From: Mesobacillus foraminis
Lineage (GTDB): Bacteria; Bacillota; Bacilli; Bacillales; Cytobacillaceae
DNA: 64,000 bases
Assembly (NCBI RefSeq): GCF_004340465.1
Contig: NZ_SLVV01000006.1
Span: forward strand, 372,001-436,000
Direction of reading: 5' to 3'
In this document: positions 33,377 through 41,398 of the stretch, piece after piece
Numbering within the stretch: position 1 is the stretch's first letter
Layout of the letters: the number at the start of each line of letters is the position of its first letter
Position numbers and translations under genes: made by a program
The notes under the pieces: model-generated
Told to the model about the DNA's origin: nothing
The model's database searches: none
What the model saw: the letters and a program-made list of their open reading frames with translations, nothing else

Positions 33377-36172
33377 ATGATGAAATTTAAAAGAGTCCTG
33401 TGCGTATTGCTTGGGCTGATGTTGGTTGTGTCAACACTTTCTCCCGGAATCGCCTCTGGAAATAGGAAGGAGAGAAGCAGCCCGGCGAACGTAACCTTGT
33501 CAGAAATTGCAGAACTGAGTGACCAAAGTGCGAAACAGCTTATGCAGGAGGCTATGGAACAGTTTGACGCATTGCCGGAACCTCAGGATACACCACAAAA
33601 TCATAAACGGACGGAATATGCTCTTTTTGAAATGCAGGCTGCCGTTGACGGCAATTTTGAAACCAACAATAGTATCAAGTCCTCAGAGTTTTTTGACCAC
33701 AGCTTGAATTCCATCAACATCCTTGAAAAAGACCCTCAAACCTCTTCAGAGCAAAAAGACTCAGTCATCAACCTAGTGATTTCAGCCAACAGAACCGTAA
33801 TACAAAATCTGCTAAAACTGCTTGACAGCAACATGGAAATGTTCGATAAAAAAGAGCAAAAACTCCTGGAGAATGCTCATAAGGATTATGAGAAGGGGGC
33901 AGATTTTGAAGCCAAAAACAACAGAGAACAATCGATTCATTTTTACAAAAGAGCATGGACAAGCGCTCAGGAATTAAAAGAAAAAGCAAAGCGAATTCTT
34001 GATTCAGATGGGGACAATCTCCTGGATGAAATCGAGAAGGAGCTGGGGACTGATCCTAGTAAAAAAGATTCCGATCAGGACGGCTTGCTTGATGGCTTTG
34101 AAGTCCTGCAGCAATATACTTCCCCACTAAAAAAAGATACAAACAATGACGGAAAACCGGATGGGCAAGAGGATACCGACGGGGACAAACTGACTAGTCT
34201 GCAGGAACAACAAGCAGGCACCAATCCAGTGTTAAAGGATAGTGATGGGGATGGTCTTGATGATCACTTTGAAACAACAGAGTTCGGGTCTTCTCCTATC
34301 CTGAAGGATACCGATCATGACGGTTTGGATGATGGTGGAGAATTCCATGCCGGGACCGATCCGCACAATCGAGATACCGACCGCGACAAGCTATATGATG
34401 GTCTTGAAAGCTTCACCCAGACATTCACTGAAAAAGAATCCGGAGCATTGCTTGAAATCACCGGGGAAGGGGACCTGGCTACTGCTGTCAGAATGGCCAA
34501 CGTTTCCGAACAGGTTATCTTTCAGGATATACCAGGGGCCGTTTCAGATTTCATTGATATTTCCGTGGACAGGGAAATCGAGGAAGCAAAGGTTAAAATT
34601 CCGCTTGAAAAAAGTGATGTCCCGAATAGCGACATTGCCAACGTAAAATTGTTTATTTACGATAAAGAGAAGCACACATTCACCCCGCTTGAAAATCAGA
34701 AAGAAGAAAACGGTTATCTCATTGCTGAAACTAACAAGTTTTCTGTCTTTACTCTGATTTACACACCTGAGAGGGGTGAGGCTCAAAATGGCAGCGGCGT
34801 AAAGGCAACTCCGGAGGGTTTAGCCTACACTATCCTTAATGATCCGGAAGAAGCAGATACCGACGGAGATGGATTGACAGACGAAGAGGAGCGCTCTTAC
34901 GGGACGATGGTCTACTACCATGATACCGATTTTGACGGGCTTGATGATGGAATCGAAATGGATATGGGGTTTGATCCATTCGAACGGAATGCCGATGGGG
35001 ATTCCTTTGATGATGAAGAAGAATACAATAATGACACCGATCCGGATATCTATGACAAGGAATGGACCGATTATATCCAGGATGTGCTCGCTGGGGCTAC
35101 AGTCAATGAATTTGCCTCAACACTTGTCGACTGGGGCTGGATGGATCAGGAGACCTATGACTCCGTTGGATTCCTGATTGGGCAGCTGGTGGCTGGATAC
35201 CTTGCCTATGGGGATATTGTGGAAGCTGCAGCGGAATTCACACAGGCAGATGTCGGAGCTGGTCTGTTTGCACTGTTTGGGTTTGTTCCAGCTGTTGGGG
35301 ATATTGCGAAGACTGTTGAAAAAGTGGTCAATTTTGTTAAGCGTGCACCTAAAAACCTGATCACTGCAACCTATGAAATGATTCTTAAAAACTTTGCCGA
35401 TCAGCCAAAACTGCTCTCAGCTGTACTGGATGCGATCACCGGCGGGGCTTCTAAAAATTTGAGGGATATGGGTGCCTCTGATAAAATGATTGCACAATTA
35501 GGAAAGAATGGAAATGATCTCAAACGGATTGCGAAGCTGACAAAAGCCAAATTTGCGGATGAAACCCTTGAAACCGCGCAAAAAGCTCTCATTGACAAGA
35601 GAATTCGCGATCATTGGGGAACAGGCCTGAACGGCAGAAAAAGAGCGGAAGCATTTGGTACAGAAGCAGCCATCTGGTATTATGAGCTGCTGGGATACAA
35701 GCTTTTATATGCACAACGGGATAAAGATCCAAGGGTAAAAGCCCGTACAGGTCCAGATGTGATCATGAAAACACCAGACGGCGAACTGTTCATCATTGAA
35801 GCAAAAGGCTCTTACTCTAAAAACGGGCAGCTGAACGATGGGAAAAAACGAGGCGCCCGGCTTGCCTCCAGGGTGGGCGGCCAGTACCGTCTTTATTTAT
35901 CAAGGGAATGGCTGACTACCAACAGCGAACGATACATGGATAAATTTGAAGACGCCATCAGGAACAATACGATAAGCAAAGAAGAGAAAGAGGCTTATGA
36001 TCTTCTAAAAGATGTCATTGATAACGGTGCATCCTACAAAAGCTCCGTCGTATATGGAGGCATTCGAGACGCAAAGTCCGTCATTGAAGCTGGGAAAGAG
36101 ATGGATGACTATCTTGAAAACATCCTCAAGGATAGCGACACCATAGATTTTATCTTAATACACAGCATTTAA
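33377..36172 (+). CDS. Secreted thrombospondin-3-repeat protein with C-terminal nuclease-like domain (candidate polymorphic toxin)
   Basis: 931 aa. A Sec signal peptide covers residues 1-26. Then come a helical region (30-208), Ca-binding thrombospondin type 3 repeats of the D-x-D-x-D-G-L-x-D type (209-345), a beta-rich domain (350-470, ending KFSVFTLIY), more repeats (492-555), a hydrophobic helical segment (GYLAYGDIVEAAAEF ... FGFVPAVGDIAK, about 600-660) of the kind found before toxin domains in polymorphic toxins, and a C-terminal domain with TGPDVIM ... FIIEAKG, a PD-(D/E)XK pattern with Asp794, Glu808 and Lys810. This suggests a secreted DNase or RNase delivered to competitors. The next gene is a plausible immunity gene. 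The nuclease activity and toxin role are inference from motif and layout. Confidence 0.75.
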   Translation: MMKFKRVLCVLLGLMLVVSTLSPGIASGNRKERSSPANVTLSEIAELSDQSAKQLMQEAMEQFDALPEPQDTPQNHKRTEYALFEMQAAVDGNFETNNSIKSSEFFDHSLNSINILEKDPQTSSEQKDSVINLVISANRTVIQNLLKLLDSNMEMFDKKEQKLLENAHKDYEKGADFEAKNNREQSIHFYKRAWTSAQELKEKAKRILDSDGDNLLDEIEKELGTDPSKKDSDQDGLLDGFEVLQQYTSPLKKDTNNDGKPDGQEDTDGDKLTSLQEQQAGTNPVLKDSDGDGLDDHFETTEFGSSPILKDTDHDGLDDGGEFHAGTDPHNRDTDRDKLYDGLESFTQTFTEKESGALLEITGEGDLATAVRMANVSEQVIFQDIPGAVSDFIDISVDREIEEAKVKIPLEKSDVPNSDIANVKLFIYDKEKHTFTPLENQKEENGYLIAETNKFSVFTLIYTPERGEAQNGSGVKATPEGLAYTILNDPEEADTDGDGLTDEEERSYGTMVYYHDTDFDGLDDGIEMDMGFDPFERNADGDSFDDEEEYNNDTDPDIYDKEWTDYIQDVLAGATVNEFASTLVDWGWMDQETYDSVGFLIGQLVAGYLAYGDIVEAAAEFTQADVGAGLFALFGFVPAVGDIAKTVEKVVNFVKRAPKNLITATYEMILKNFADQPKLLSAVLDAITGGASKNLRDMGASDKMIAQLGKNGNDLKRIAKLTKAKFADETLETAQKALIDKRIRDHWGTGLNGRKRAEAFGTEAAIWYYELLGYKLLYAQRDKDPRVKARTGPDVIMKTPDGELFIIEAKGSYSKNGQLNDGKKRGARLASRVGGQYRLYLSREWLTTNSERYMDKFEDAIRNNTISKEEKEAYDLLKDVIDNGASYKSSVVYGGIRDAKSVIEAGKEMDDYLENILKDSDTIDFILIHSI

Positions 36173-36184
36173 AAAAACTACAGC

Positions 36185-36214
36185 GGGAAAGGAAGGAGAG
36201 GCTCCTTCTTTTCC
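36185..36214 (+). promoter_or_regulatory. Hairpin between toxin-like gene and its downstream partner
   Basis: GGAAAGGAAGGAG pairs with CTCCTTCTTTTCC (one G-U) around AGG. TGTGTTT follows, so it is at best a weak terminator. It could reduce toxin transcript read-through or protect the partner mRNA. Confidence 0.55.
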
Positions 36215-36236
36215 TGTGTTTATGAGGTGAGCGCAG

Positions 36237-36851
36237 ATGACTGGAAAAATCCAGGTAGATGAGACCAAGCTTCGCCAAAAGGCCGAATTCCTTGATTCCA
36301 TGGGCTTGAAGTCCTGGTCTGATTTTGAGGCCTATGCCAGGTGTTTGGTCTATTTTAGTGAAAGAGAAAAAGCCTCAGCCTATTTTTTAGAGGCTGCAGA
36401 CAAGATTGAAAGGCCTTTGGCTGTTTTTGAGAAGAACAATCCAAACGAACATAGCCGGTTAAAATTGGTTCAAGCGAATTATTACCGCCTGGCAGGAGAA
36501 CGAGAACGGAGCAGGGTGCAATATGAACAGCTTGCCGGAGAGCTGGAGGATAGGTTGAACAACGGTACTAGGGATGCCAGTTTGTTCAGCCATCTAAGCT
36601 ATTGTCACTTTTTTCTTCAGAACTATGAGAAGGCAATCCATTTCGGTAAGAAGGTAAAAGAATGGAATCCAGTTTCCGTTGGGTTTTCAGAGGGGATTCT
36701 GCTGGGTGACCAGGAGAGAATCCAGGAAACCCTGGATGATTTGATATCAGAAATCCAAAAAGAAAAAAGCCTTCCATATTATACAGGTGCCGAGGTTTCA
36801 TTGTGGGACTGGTATGAGATTGGGAAGGAATTGTCTCAAGCGGTCAGATAA
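36237..36851 (+). CDS. TPR-like helical protein, candidate immunity protein
   Basis: A 204-aa cytoplasmic protein made of helical pairs resembling tetratricopeptide repeats (for example KASAYFLEAADKIERPLAVFE, SHLSYCHFFLQNYEKAIHFG with the alternating small and aromatic residues of TPRs). No signal peptide. It begins 64 bp after the nuclease-like gene, with GAGGTG seven bases before ATG, and nothing else follows in the operon. Immunity proteins of polymorphic toxins are typically small cytoplasmic proteins in exactly this place. I do not recognise the family by name; an unrelated chaperone-like role is also possible. Confidence 0.65.
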   Translation: MTGKIQVDETKLRQKAEFLDSMGLKSWSDFEAYARCLVYFSEREKASAYFLEAADKIERPLAVFEKNNPNEHSRLKLVQANYYRLAGERERSRVQYEQLAGELEDRLNNGTRDASLFSHLSYCHFFLQNYEKAIHFGKKVKEWNPVSVGFSEGILLGDQERIQETLDDLISEIQKEKSLPYYTGAEVSLWDWYEIGKELSQAVR

Positions 36852-37039
36852 GAACGTTATTTAAGGAATGGCCCTGAATAGAGGAAACCAGCAAACAGTG
36901 ATTTATTCGGGTTTTATATTAAATCTAAGAACACCGGAACTTCTCCATCTAAAGTGGCTCTATGCCCACTTGTTAACAGTAATTCTCTATTTTTATAACC
37001 ACTTCAATATAAAAAGCATGTTGTTCACAAAATATACGA

Positions 37040-37068
37040 TTGATACCCTTTTGGTAAAATAGTAAAAT
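37040..37068 (+). promoter_or_regulatory. Sigma-A promoter of the riboswitch transcript
   Basis: TTGATA (37040-37045), 17-bp spacer, TAAAAT (37063-37068). Transcription would start near 37075, about 28 nt before the aptamer. Confidence 0.6.
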
Positions 37069-37102
37069 GGTACTATAAAAAGAAAATTCAAGTATATACC
37101 AT

Positions 37103-37179
37103 GAAACGGCAAACCCAGTGAAAGGTGGGGACGCAAAGCTGCAGGCCTAAGGGTAGATCCTATGGCGGCTGGGTTACCA
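37103..37179 (+). ncRNA. Cyclic di-GMP-I riboswitch (GEMM)
   Basis: The conserved GEMM aptamer parts are all present in order: ACGGCAAACC, the GAAAGG tetraloop-side segment, GGGGACGCAAAGCTG, GGCCTAAGGG, and the closing ATGGCGGCTGGGTTACC. The receptor for the GNRA-like GAAA loop is also recognisable. An intrinsic terminator follows at 37194, so the switch acts on transcription, and the gene it controls encodes a GGDEF-EAL protein that makes or degrades the ligand. Ligand identity is from the family; whether ligand turns the gene on or off is not decided by sequence inspection. Confidence 0.95.
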
Positions 37180-37193
37180 AGGGATAATCTTAA

Positions 37194-37224
37194 GGTTATT
37201 TCTGCTGCGGAATAATCTTTTTTT
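37194..37224 (+). terminator. Expression-platform terminator of the c-di-GMP riboswitch
   Basis: GGTTATTTC pairs with GGAATAATC (two G-U pairs) around TGCTGC, followed by TTTTTTT. It lies 15 nt after the aptamer and 82 nt before the coding start. Confidence 0.85.
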
Positions 37225-37305
37225 ATTACCTGAAAAATAGTAGGAAAGACCTATTAAGCTATTATGGCCTGGGTATATCAATATTTTTTCTGGCGAGGGA
37301 CATTT

Positions 37306-39591
37306 ATGCTAAAAAACTTACGCTTTCCCGTAATATTCCTTCTATTAATCGTTAGCTCATTTTGTATGTGGAATTTTATTTTTTTAGATAATGCGTGGAT
37401 GAAAGCGACAGGATCCGTTGGCCTCCAATTAATAGGAGGCACAGTCAGCTTTATTTGGTTAACGAGAGCTTTTTGGGGCTCAAAAAGTAAATATAGAGGT
37501 TTTTGGCTGTTGCTGGGCAGTGGCGTGCTTTGTTATCTGACTGCAAACGTGATCTGGATGTATTTTTTAGCAGCTAATAAGGTTATGGGGTTTACCAATA
37601 CATCCTACTCGTTGTGGCTGCTGAGCTATACTTTCTTTTTAGCGGCATTAATCTATAAAACAAAAGAAATCAGCCAGGCTGCAGCAAAAAAGAACTACGT
37701 GTTTAATATAGTGGTATTTATGATTACGGCTACTGCCATCAGCACGCATTATTTAATTAAGCCAGCACTCATTCTTTCAGATTCTTTATTGGTCACCATA
37801 ACAAGTGTTGCTTACCCAGTGATCAGCCTATCAATTTTGTTTGTCCTTACACTTCTTTATTACCTTGTTCAGTACAGCGATAAAAAGGACTCCCTGCTGT
37901 TCATTTTATTGGGATTTGGCTTTCAAGTGGGTGCAGATTCGATTTTTGTCTACTTATCGATGACAGGAAGCTATCAGGCAGGAAACTTCATTGATCTATT
38001 GTGGCTGCTTGCGATATTAATGATCGGCTTGGGAGGATTGCTTGATAAAGAACGTAATGGGGACAAGAACTGGAAGGTGAAGAATCTTTTTGAAAATCGT
38101 GAAACTCTTTTTCCTTACATAAGTACAATGATTCTCCTTGTGTTTGTCATATACAGCTATGATTGGAACTTCAATACCCTAAGCCTGGGCCTGCTCTTTA
38201 TACTTTTTATCATCCTTGGCAGGCAAATCCTGATCATGAATAAAAACAGCAAGCTCATGGCGGAATACAGGTATTTAGCCTACCATGACCCTCTTACAGG
38301 ATTGTGTAACCGGGCAAGGTTCAAAGAGGACCTGGAAGACCTGATCGCACTGGCTCCGGCAAGTGGCAGAGTGGCTTTGCTATTAATCGATCTGGACCGG
38401 TTCAAAGTGGTGAACGATACTCTGGGGCACCATATCGGGGACCAATTATTAGTTAAAACCGCGGAGCGGCTAAAATACAGCTTGGTGCAGGATACCAAGA
38501 TTTATCGGTTGGGCGGGGATGAATTTCTGATTCTTCTTGCTGATGCAACAGAAGAAAAGGCGTCCATAGTGGCTAAAAATATTTTAGACAGATTTCAGAA
38601 GCCTTTTTTTATCGAAAAAAATGAGATGATCGTTACTCCCAGCATCGGGATCAGCATCTATCCTGATAATGGCGCAAATAGCGAGGAGTTATTCAGATAC
38701 GCTGATGCGGCCATGTATCTTGCAAAGGAAAGCGGAAAGAATAGTTTCCGATTTTACAATACCGAATTGAACAAGGCTTTGGTTCGGAAAATGGAAATTG
38801 AGCGTGGGTTAAGGAATGGAATTAAAAGAGATCAATTTACACTTTATTATCAGCCCAAGATTCATTTGCAGACCAGACAAATAATCGGGATGGAGGCCCT
38901 GCTGCGATGGGAGCATCCAAAGCTGGGCCGGGTCTCTCCGGCTGAATTTATTCCGATAGCTGAAGAAATCGGGCAAATCATTCCAATTGGGCAATGGGTG
39001 CTGCAAAGAGCCTGTAAACAAAATAGGGCATGGCAAGAACAGGGTTTTCCGTCCTTATGTGTATCAGTGAATGTATCCGTTCAGCAATTCCAGCACAGCG
39101 ACTTCATCAAAATGGTCAGCGACACCTTGAATGAGACAGGTCTGGATCCTCAATTGCTCGAACTTGAAATCACGGAAAGCATTATGCAGAATATAGGTAA
39201 AAGCAAAGCGATCCTGTACAGTTTAAGGGAAATGGGGGTCAAAACTTCCCTTGATGATTTTGGAACAGGATATTCATCTCTAAACGTCCTGCAGAACCTG
39301 CCGATTGATACTATTAAAATCGACAAATCCTTTATAGACGAAATAGGAAAGAACAATCAAAAGTCCATGGTCAAAACCATCATCGACCTGGGAATCAATT
39401 TAAATCTCAATATTGTCGCCGAGGGCATCGAGCACGAATATCAGATGGATGAACTGATTAAAAACCATTGCTATATAGGCCAGGGCTACTACTTTTCAAT
39501 GGCTGTTCATCCAAAGGAGTTTGAACAATATCTGCAAAGTGAGGACAGTCTGAATAAGCGGTCTAAAAGTGAACTTGCAACTTTGGGGTAG
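37306..39591 (+). CDS. Membrane GGDEF-EAL c-di-GMP turnover protein
   Basis: 761 aa. About nine membrane helices fill residues 1-310. A diguanylate cyclase domain follows (325-485) with an intact GGDEF at 403-407 and DPLTGLCNRARF at its start; no RxxD inhibitory site is seen before GGDEF. The phosphodiesterase domain (500-745) keeps EALLRWEHP (Glu530), NVSVQQF, LELEITES and DDFGTGYSSL, so both activities may be present. It sits behind a c-di-GMP riboswitch, giving direct feedback. The start is ATG 37306 with GAGGG six bases upstream; the earlier ATG 37264 has no ribosome binding site and would add 14 residues. Confidence 0.92.
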   Translation: MLKNLRFPVIFLLLIVSSFCMWNFIFLDNAWMKATGSVGLQLIGGTVSFIWLTRAFWGSKSKYRGFWLLLGSGVLCYLTANVIWMYFLAANKVMGFTNTSYSLWLLSYTFFLAALIYKTKEISQAAAKKNYVFNIVVFMITATAISTHYLIKPALILSDSLLVTITSVAYPVISLSILFVLTLLYYLVQYSDKKDSLLFILLGFGFQVGADSIFVYLSMTGSYQAGNFIDLLWLLAILMIGLGGLLDKERNGDKNWKVKNLFENRETLFPYISTMILLVFVIYSYDWNFNTLSLGLLFILFIILGRQILIMNKNSKLMAEYRYLAYHDPLTGLCNRARFKEDLEDLIALAPASGRVALLLIDLDRFKVVNDTLGHHIGDQLLVKTAERLKYSLVQDTKIYRLGGDEFLILLADATEEKASIVAKNILDRFQKPFFIEKNEMIVTPSIGISIYPDNGANSEELFRYADAAMYLAKESGKNSFRFYNTELNKALVRKMEIERGLRNGIKRDQFTLYYQPKIHLQTRQIIGMEALLRWEHPKLGRVSPAEFIPIAEEIGQIIPIGQWVLQRACKQNRAWQEQGFPSLCVSVNVSVQQFQHSDFIKMVSDTLNETGLDPQLLELEITESIMQNIGKSKAILYSLREMGVKTSLDDFGTGYSSLNVLQNLPIDTIKIDKSFIDEIGKNNQKSMVKTIIDLGINLNLNIVAEGIEHEYQMDELIKNHCYIGQGYYFSMAVHPKEFEQYLQSEDSLNKRSKSELATLG

Positions 39592-39647
39592 CAGCAGAAT
39601 TGGAGAAAGAAGGCGTTTTAATTTTGAGGTTATTGAGTAACAGTTAT

Positions 39648-39688
39648 AGGAAATGTGTATGAACTGGCATACTTCATTTCCTTTTTTT
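39648..39688 (+). terminator. Intrinsic terminator after the GGDEF-EAL gene
   Basis: AGGAAATG and GTATG pair with CATAC and CATTTCCT in one interrupted stem, followed by TTTTTTT. Confidence 0.88.
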
Positions 39689-39689
39689 A

Positions 39690-39851
39690 TTACTCCCAGC
39701 TTGCAATAAATATTGACATGCTCATTTTGCCAGTGCTTCCCGTTAATATTGCATTCAGGCGCAGCTTATCTACAGCCATATCTGCATCTGTGCCTGGTGA
39801 ATATTTCTCTCTCATTCGATTTAAATCTTCTCTTGGTGGACAACCAAACAT
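39690..39851 (-). CDS. Small ORF, 53 aa, unknown
   Basis: The minus-strand frame MFGCPPREDLNRMREKYS... to ...SMSIFIASWE has protein-like composition. A weak GGGAAAG precedes the ATG, 18 bp after the stop of the next ORF on the same strand. I recognise no family. It may be a small gene or the 3' part of a decayed one, since the frame is open further upstream without a start codon. Confidence 0.3.
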   Translation of the reverse strand: MFGCPPREDLNRMREKYSPGTDADMAVDKLRLNAILTGSTGKMSMSIFIASWE

Positions 39852-39868
39852 ACGGGATCTTTCCCGGC

Positions 39869-40039
39869 TTAATTGTGATTGGCTTTCGTAGCTTGCCCGA
39901 ACTCGACATCAGCGATATCTGTCGGATCAGCTAGCAATATGCACCTGGCCGTTATATGGGTTAATGGTAATGTTTTACTCAGTAGATTACACTTATAACA
40001 TTCTTGTGGAAAACAGACATCTTGATAAGCGTGCATCAT
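39869..40039 (-). CDS. Small Cys-containing ORF, 56 aa, unknown
   Basis: A minus-strand frame with the cysteine-rich stretch VCFPQECYKC near residues 8-17 and a plausible C-terminus (ADPTDIADVEFGQATK). AAGGTG lies about nine bases before the start codon. No family recognised. Together with the ORF at 39690 it could be a two-gene unit or a frameshifted pseudogene; the 590-bp stretch 39592-40184 otherwise shows only the terminator at 39648. Confidence 0.3.
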   Translation of the reverse strand: MMHAYQDVCFPQECYKCNLLSKTLPLTHITARCILLADPTDIADVEFGQATKANHN

Positions 40040-40184
40040 TTAGGGGGACACCTTCAGTTTTTTGACAATATTTAATTAGGCTGAAGAAAGGAAAAGAAAT
40101 GCAGAGAACGAACCACCAGGATATCTTCTATTAAAATAATTGTGTAAAATGGCTTTAGGATAAACTGCTTCCCAGGAGGACCTC

Positions 40185-41174
40185 ATGATAACAATTAAAG
40201 AAATAGCGGAAAGGGCCAATGTGTCCCGTACAACCGTTTCAAGAGTCATTAATAATTCCGGTTATGTTAGTGATGAAGCAAAAAAAAGAGTATTAAAGGT
40301 AATTGAAGAGACGGGATATATCCCTAGTGAACATGCTAAATCATTAAGGACGAAAAAAACAAAGGTTATTGGTGTTATTCTTCCCAAGATTAGTACGGAA
40401 ACATCGAGCCGGCTTGTAAAAGGTTTGGATGAAGTGTTTGCAAAAGAGGGGTATCAGATTCTGTTAACAAATACAAATCTCGAACTTGAAAAAGAGATAG
40501 AGTATTTAAAGCTGCTGAAAAGCAGACATGTGGATGGAATTATTTTATCAGCAACCATCATTAACGAACCTTTACTAGAAGCAATCCGTCAATTGAATAT
40601 TCCTTTTGTAATAGTGGGGCAATATATGCCTGGACTTCCCAATGTCCTTTTTGATGATTATCAGTCATCGAAGGATCTCGTGTATTTTATGATAAAAAAA
40701 GGGTATAAACATATTGCTTTTATTGGCGTAGACGAAAAGGACCGTTCCGTTGGATATTTACGGAAAAATGGTTATCTGGATGCTATGAAAGAAAATAATT
40801 TGCCAATTGAGAAAGGATGGGTTCAAAAAGGTACTTTTGATGTAGATTCTGGTTATCAATGCATGAAGCAAATCATGGATTTTTCAGAAAAAACGCCAGT
40901 TGCTGTATTTGCTGTAACGGACCGGCTTGCAATCGGGGCTATGCAGTATATCAAAGAAACAGGGCTGTCAATACCTGATGATATCGCTGTAGCAGGAATG
41001 GGTGCCTCAGAGCTGTCTAGATTTATATCCCCTGCACTAACGACAATTGATTTTTTTATTGAGGAAGCCGGGCGTGAAGCAGCCAGGTTAGTATTGGAAC
41101 AAGTAAATGGTGGAATTTCCCACGAAGTAATCCGGACGATAAAGCATAGACTTATTGAACGTTCCAGTATATAA
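40185..41174 (+). CDS. scrR: LacI-family regulator of the sucrose genes
   Basis: A 329-aa repressor. Residues 1-55 are the LacI DNA-binding domain with ITIKEIAERANVSRTTVSRVIN and a hinge helix (SEHAKSLRTKKT). The rest is the periplasmic-binding-protein-like effector domain with DGIILSA and TDRLAIGAMQYI. GGAGG lies five bases before ATG. The sucrose PTS and hydrolase genes follow, separated by a region with three LacI-type operators (41181-41297), so it most likely represses them and itself until sucrose (or its phosphate or fructose) is present. The effector is not visible. Confidence 0.85.
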   Translation: MITIKEIAERANVSRTTVSRVINNSGYVSDEAKKRVLKVIEETGYIPSEHAKSLRTKKTKVIGVILPKISTETSSRLVKGLDEVFAKEGYQILLTNTNLELEKEIEYLKLLKSRHVDGIILSATIINEPLLEAIRQLNIPFVIVGQYMPGLPNVLFDDYQSSKDLVYFMIKKGYKHIAFIGVDEKDRSVGYLRKNGYLDAMKENNLPIEKGWVQKGTFDVDSGYQCMKQIMDFSEKTPVAVFAVTDRLAIGAMQYIKETGLSIPDDIAVAGMGASELSRFISPALTTIDFFIEEAGREAARLVLEQVNGGISHEVIRTIKHRLIERSSI

Positions 41175-41180
41175 TGACTG

Positions 41181-41194
41181 TGTAATCGATTCCA
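41181..41194 (+). promoter_or_regulatory. LacI-type operator 1, within a terminator stem
   Basis: TGTAATCGATTCCA, one arm deviating from the perfect palindrome at 41234. It overlaps a hairpin, GTGTAATCG (41180-41188) with CGATTACAC, followed by TTTATTTTT, that probably terminates the regulator transcript. Confidence 0.65.
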
Positions 41195-41233
41195 CGAGAG
41201 TGTTTTCCGATTACACTTTATTTTTACCGCGTA

Positions 41234-41247
41234 TGGAATCGATTCCA
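41234..41247 (+). promoter_or_regulatory. LacI-type operator 2, perfect palindrome
   Basis: TGGAATCGATTCCA, with the centre CG typical of LacI-family sites, 53 bp after operator 1 and 50 bp before operator 3. Confidence 0.85.
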
Positions 41248-41283
41248 CATAGGTAAAAATAATAATAATAATTTTCAGTTTTA

Positions 41284-41297
41284 TGAAATCGATTCCA
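41284..41297 (+). promoter_or_regulatory. LacI-type operator 3, at the PTS promoter
   Basis: TGAAATCGATTCCA ends three bases before TTGACA (41300-41305), a likely -35 element for the PTS gene; a repressor here would block RNA polymerase. The -10 element is unclear. Confidence 0.8.
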
Positions 41298-41398
41298 CAT
41301 TGACATGGAATTGCATTAAATCCATGTCTAAAACAGTAAATATCAGCTTTGTTTCTATTGGTTTTCGATTTCACAAATTATAAATAGGGGTGAATAAA

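Noticed and set aside
36868-37062. 64-codon frame before the c-di-GMP riboswitch
   Set aside because: No ribosome binding site, overlaps the riboswitch promoter and has no domain-like pattern.
39655-39934. Two overlapping plus-strand frames after the GGDEF-EAL gene
   Set aside because: They begin inside the terminator hairpin; the minus-strand frames in the same place look more protein-like.
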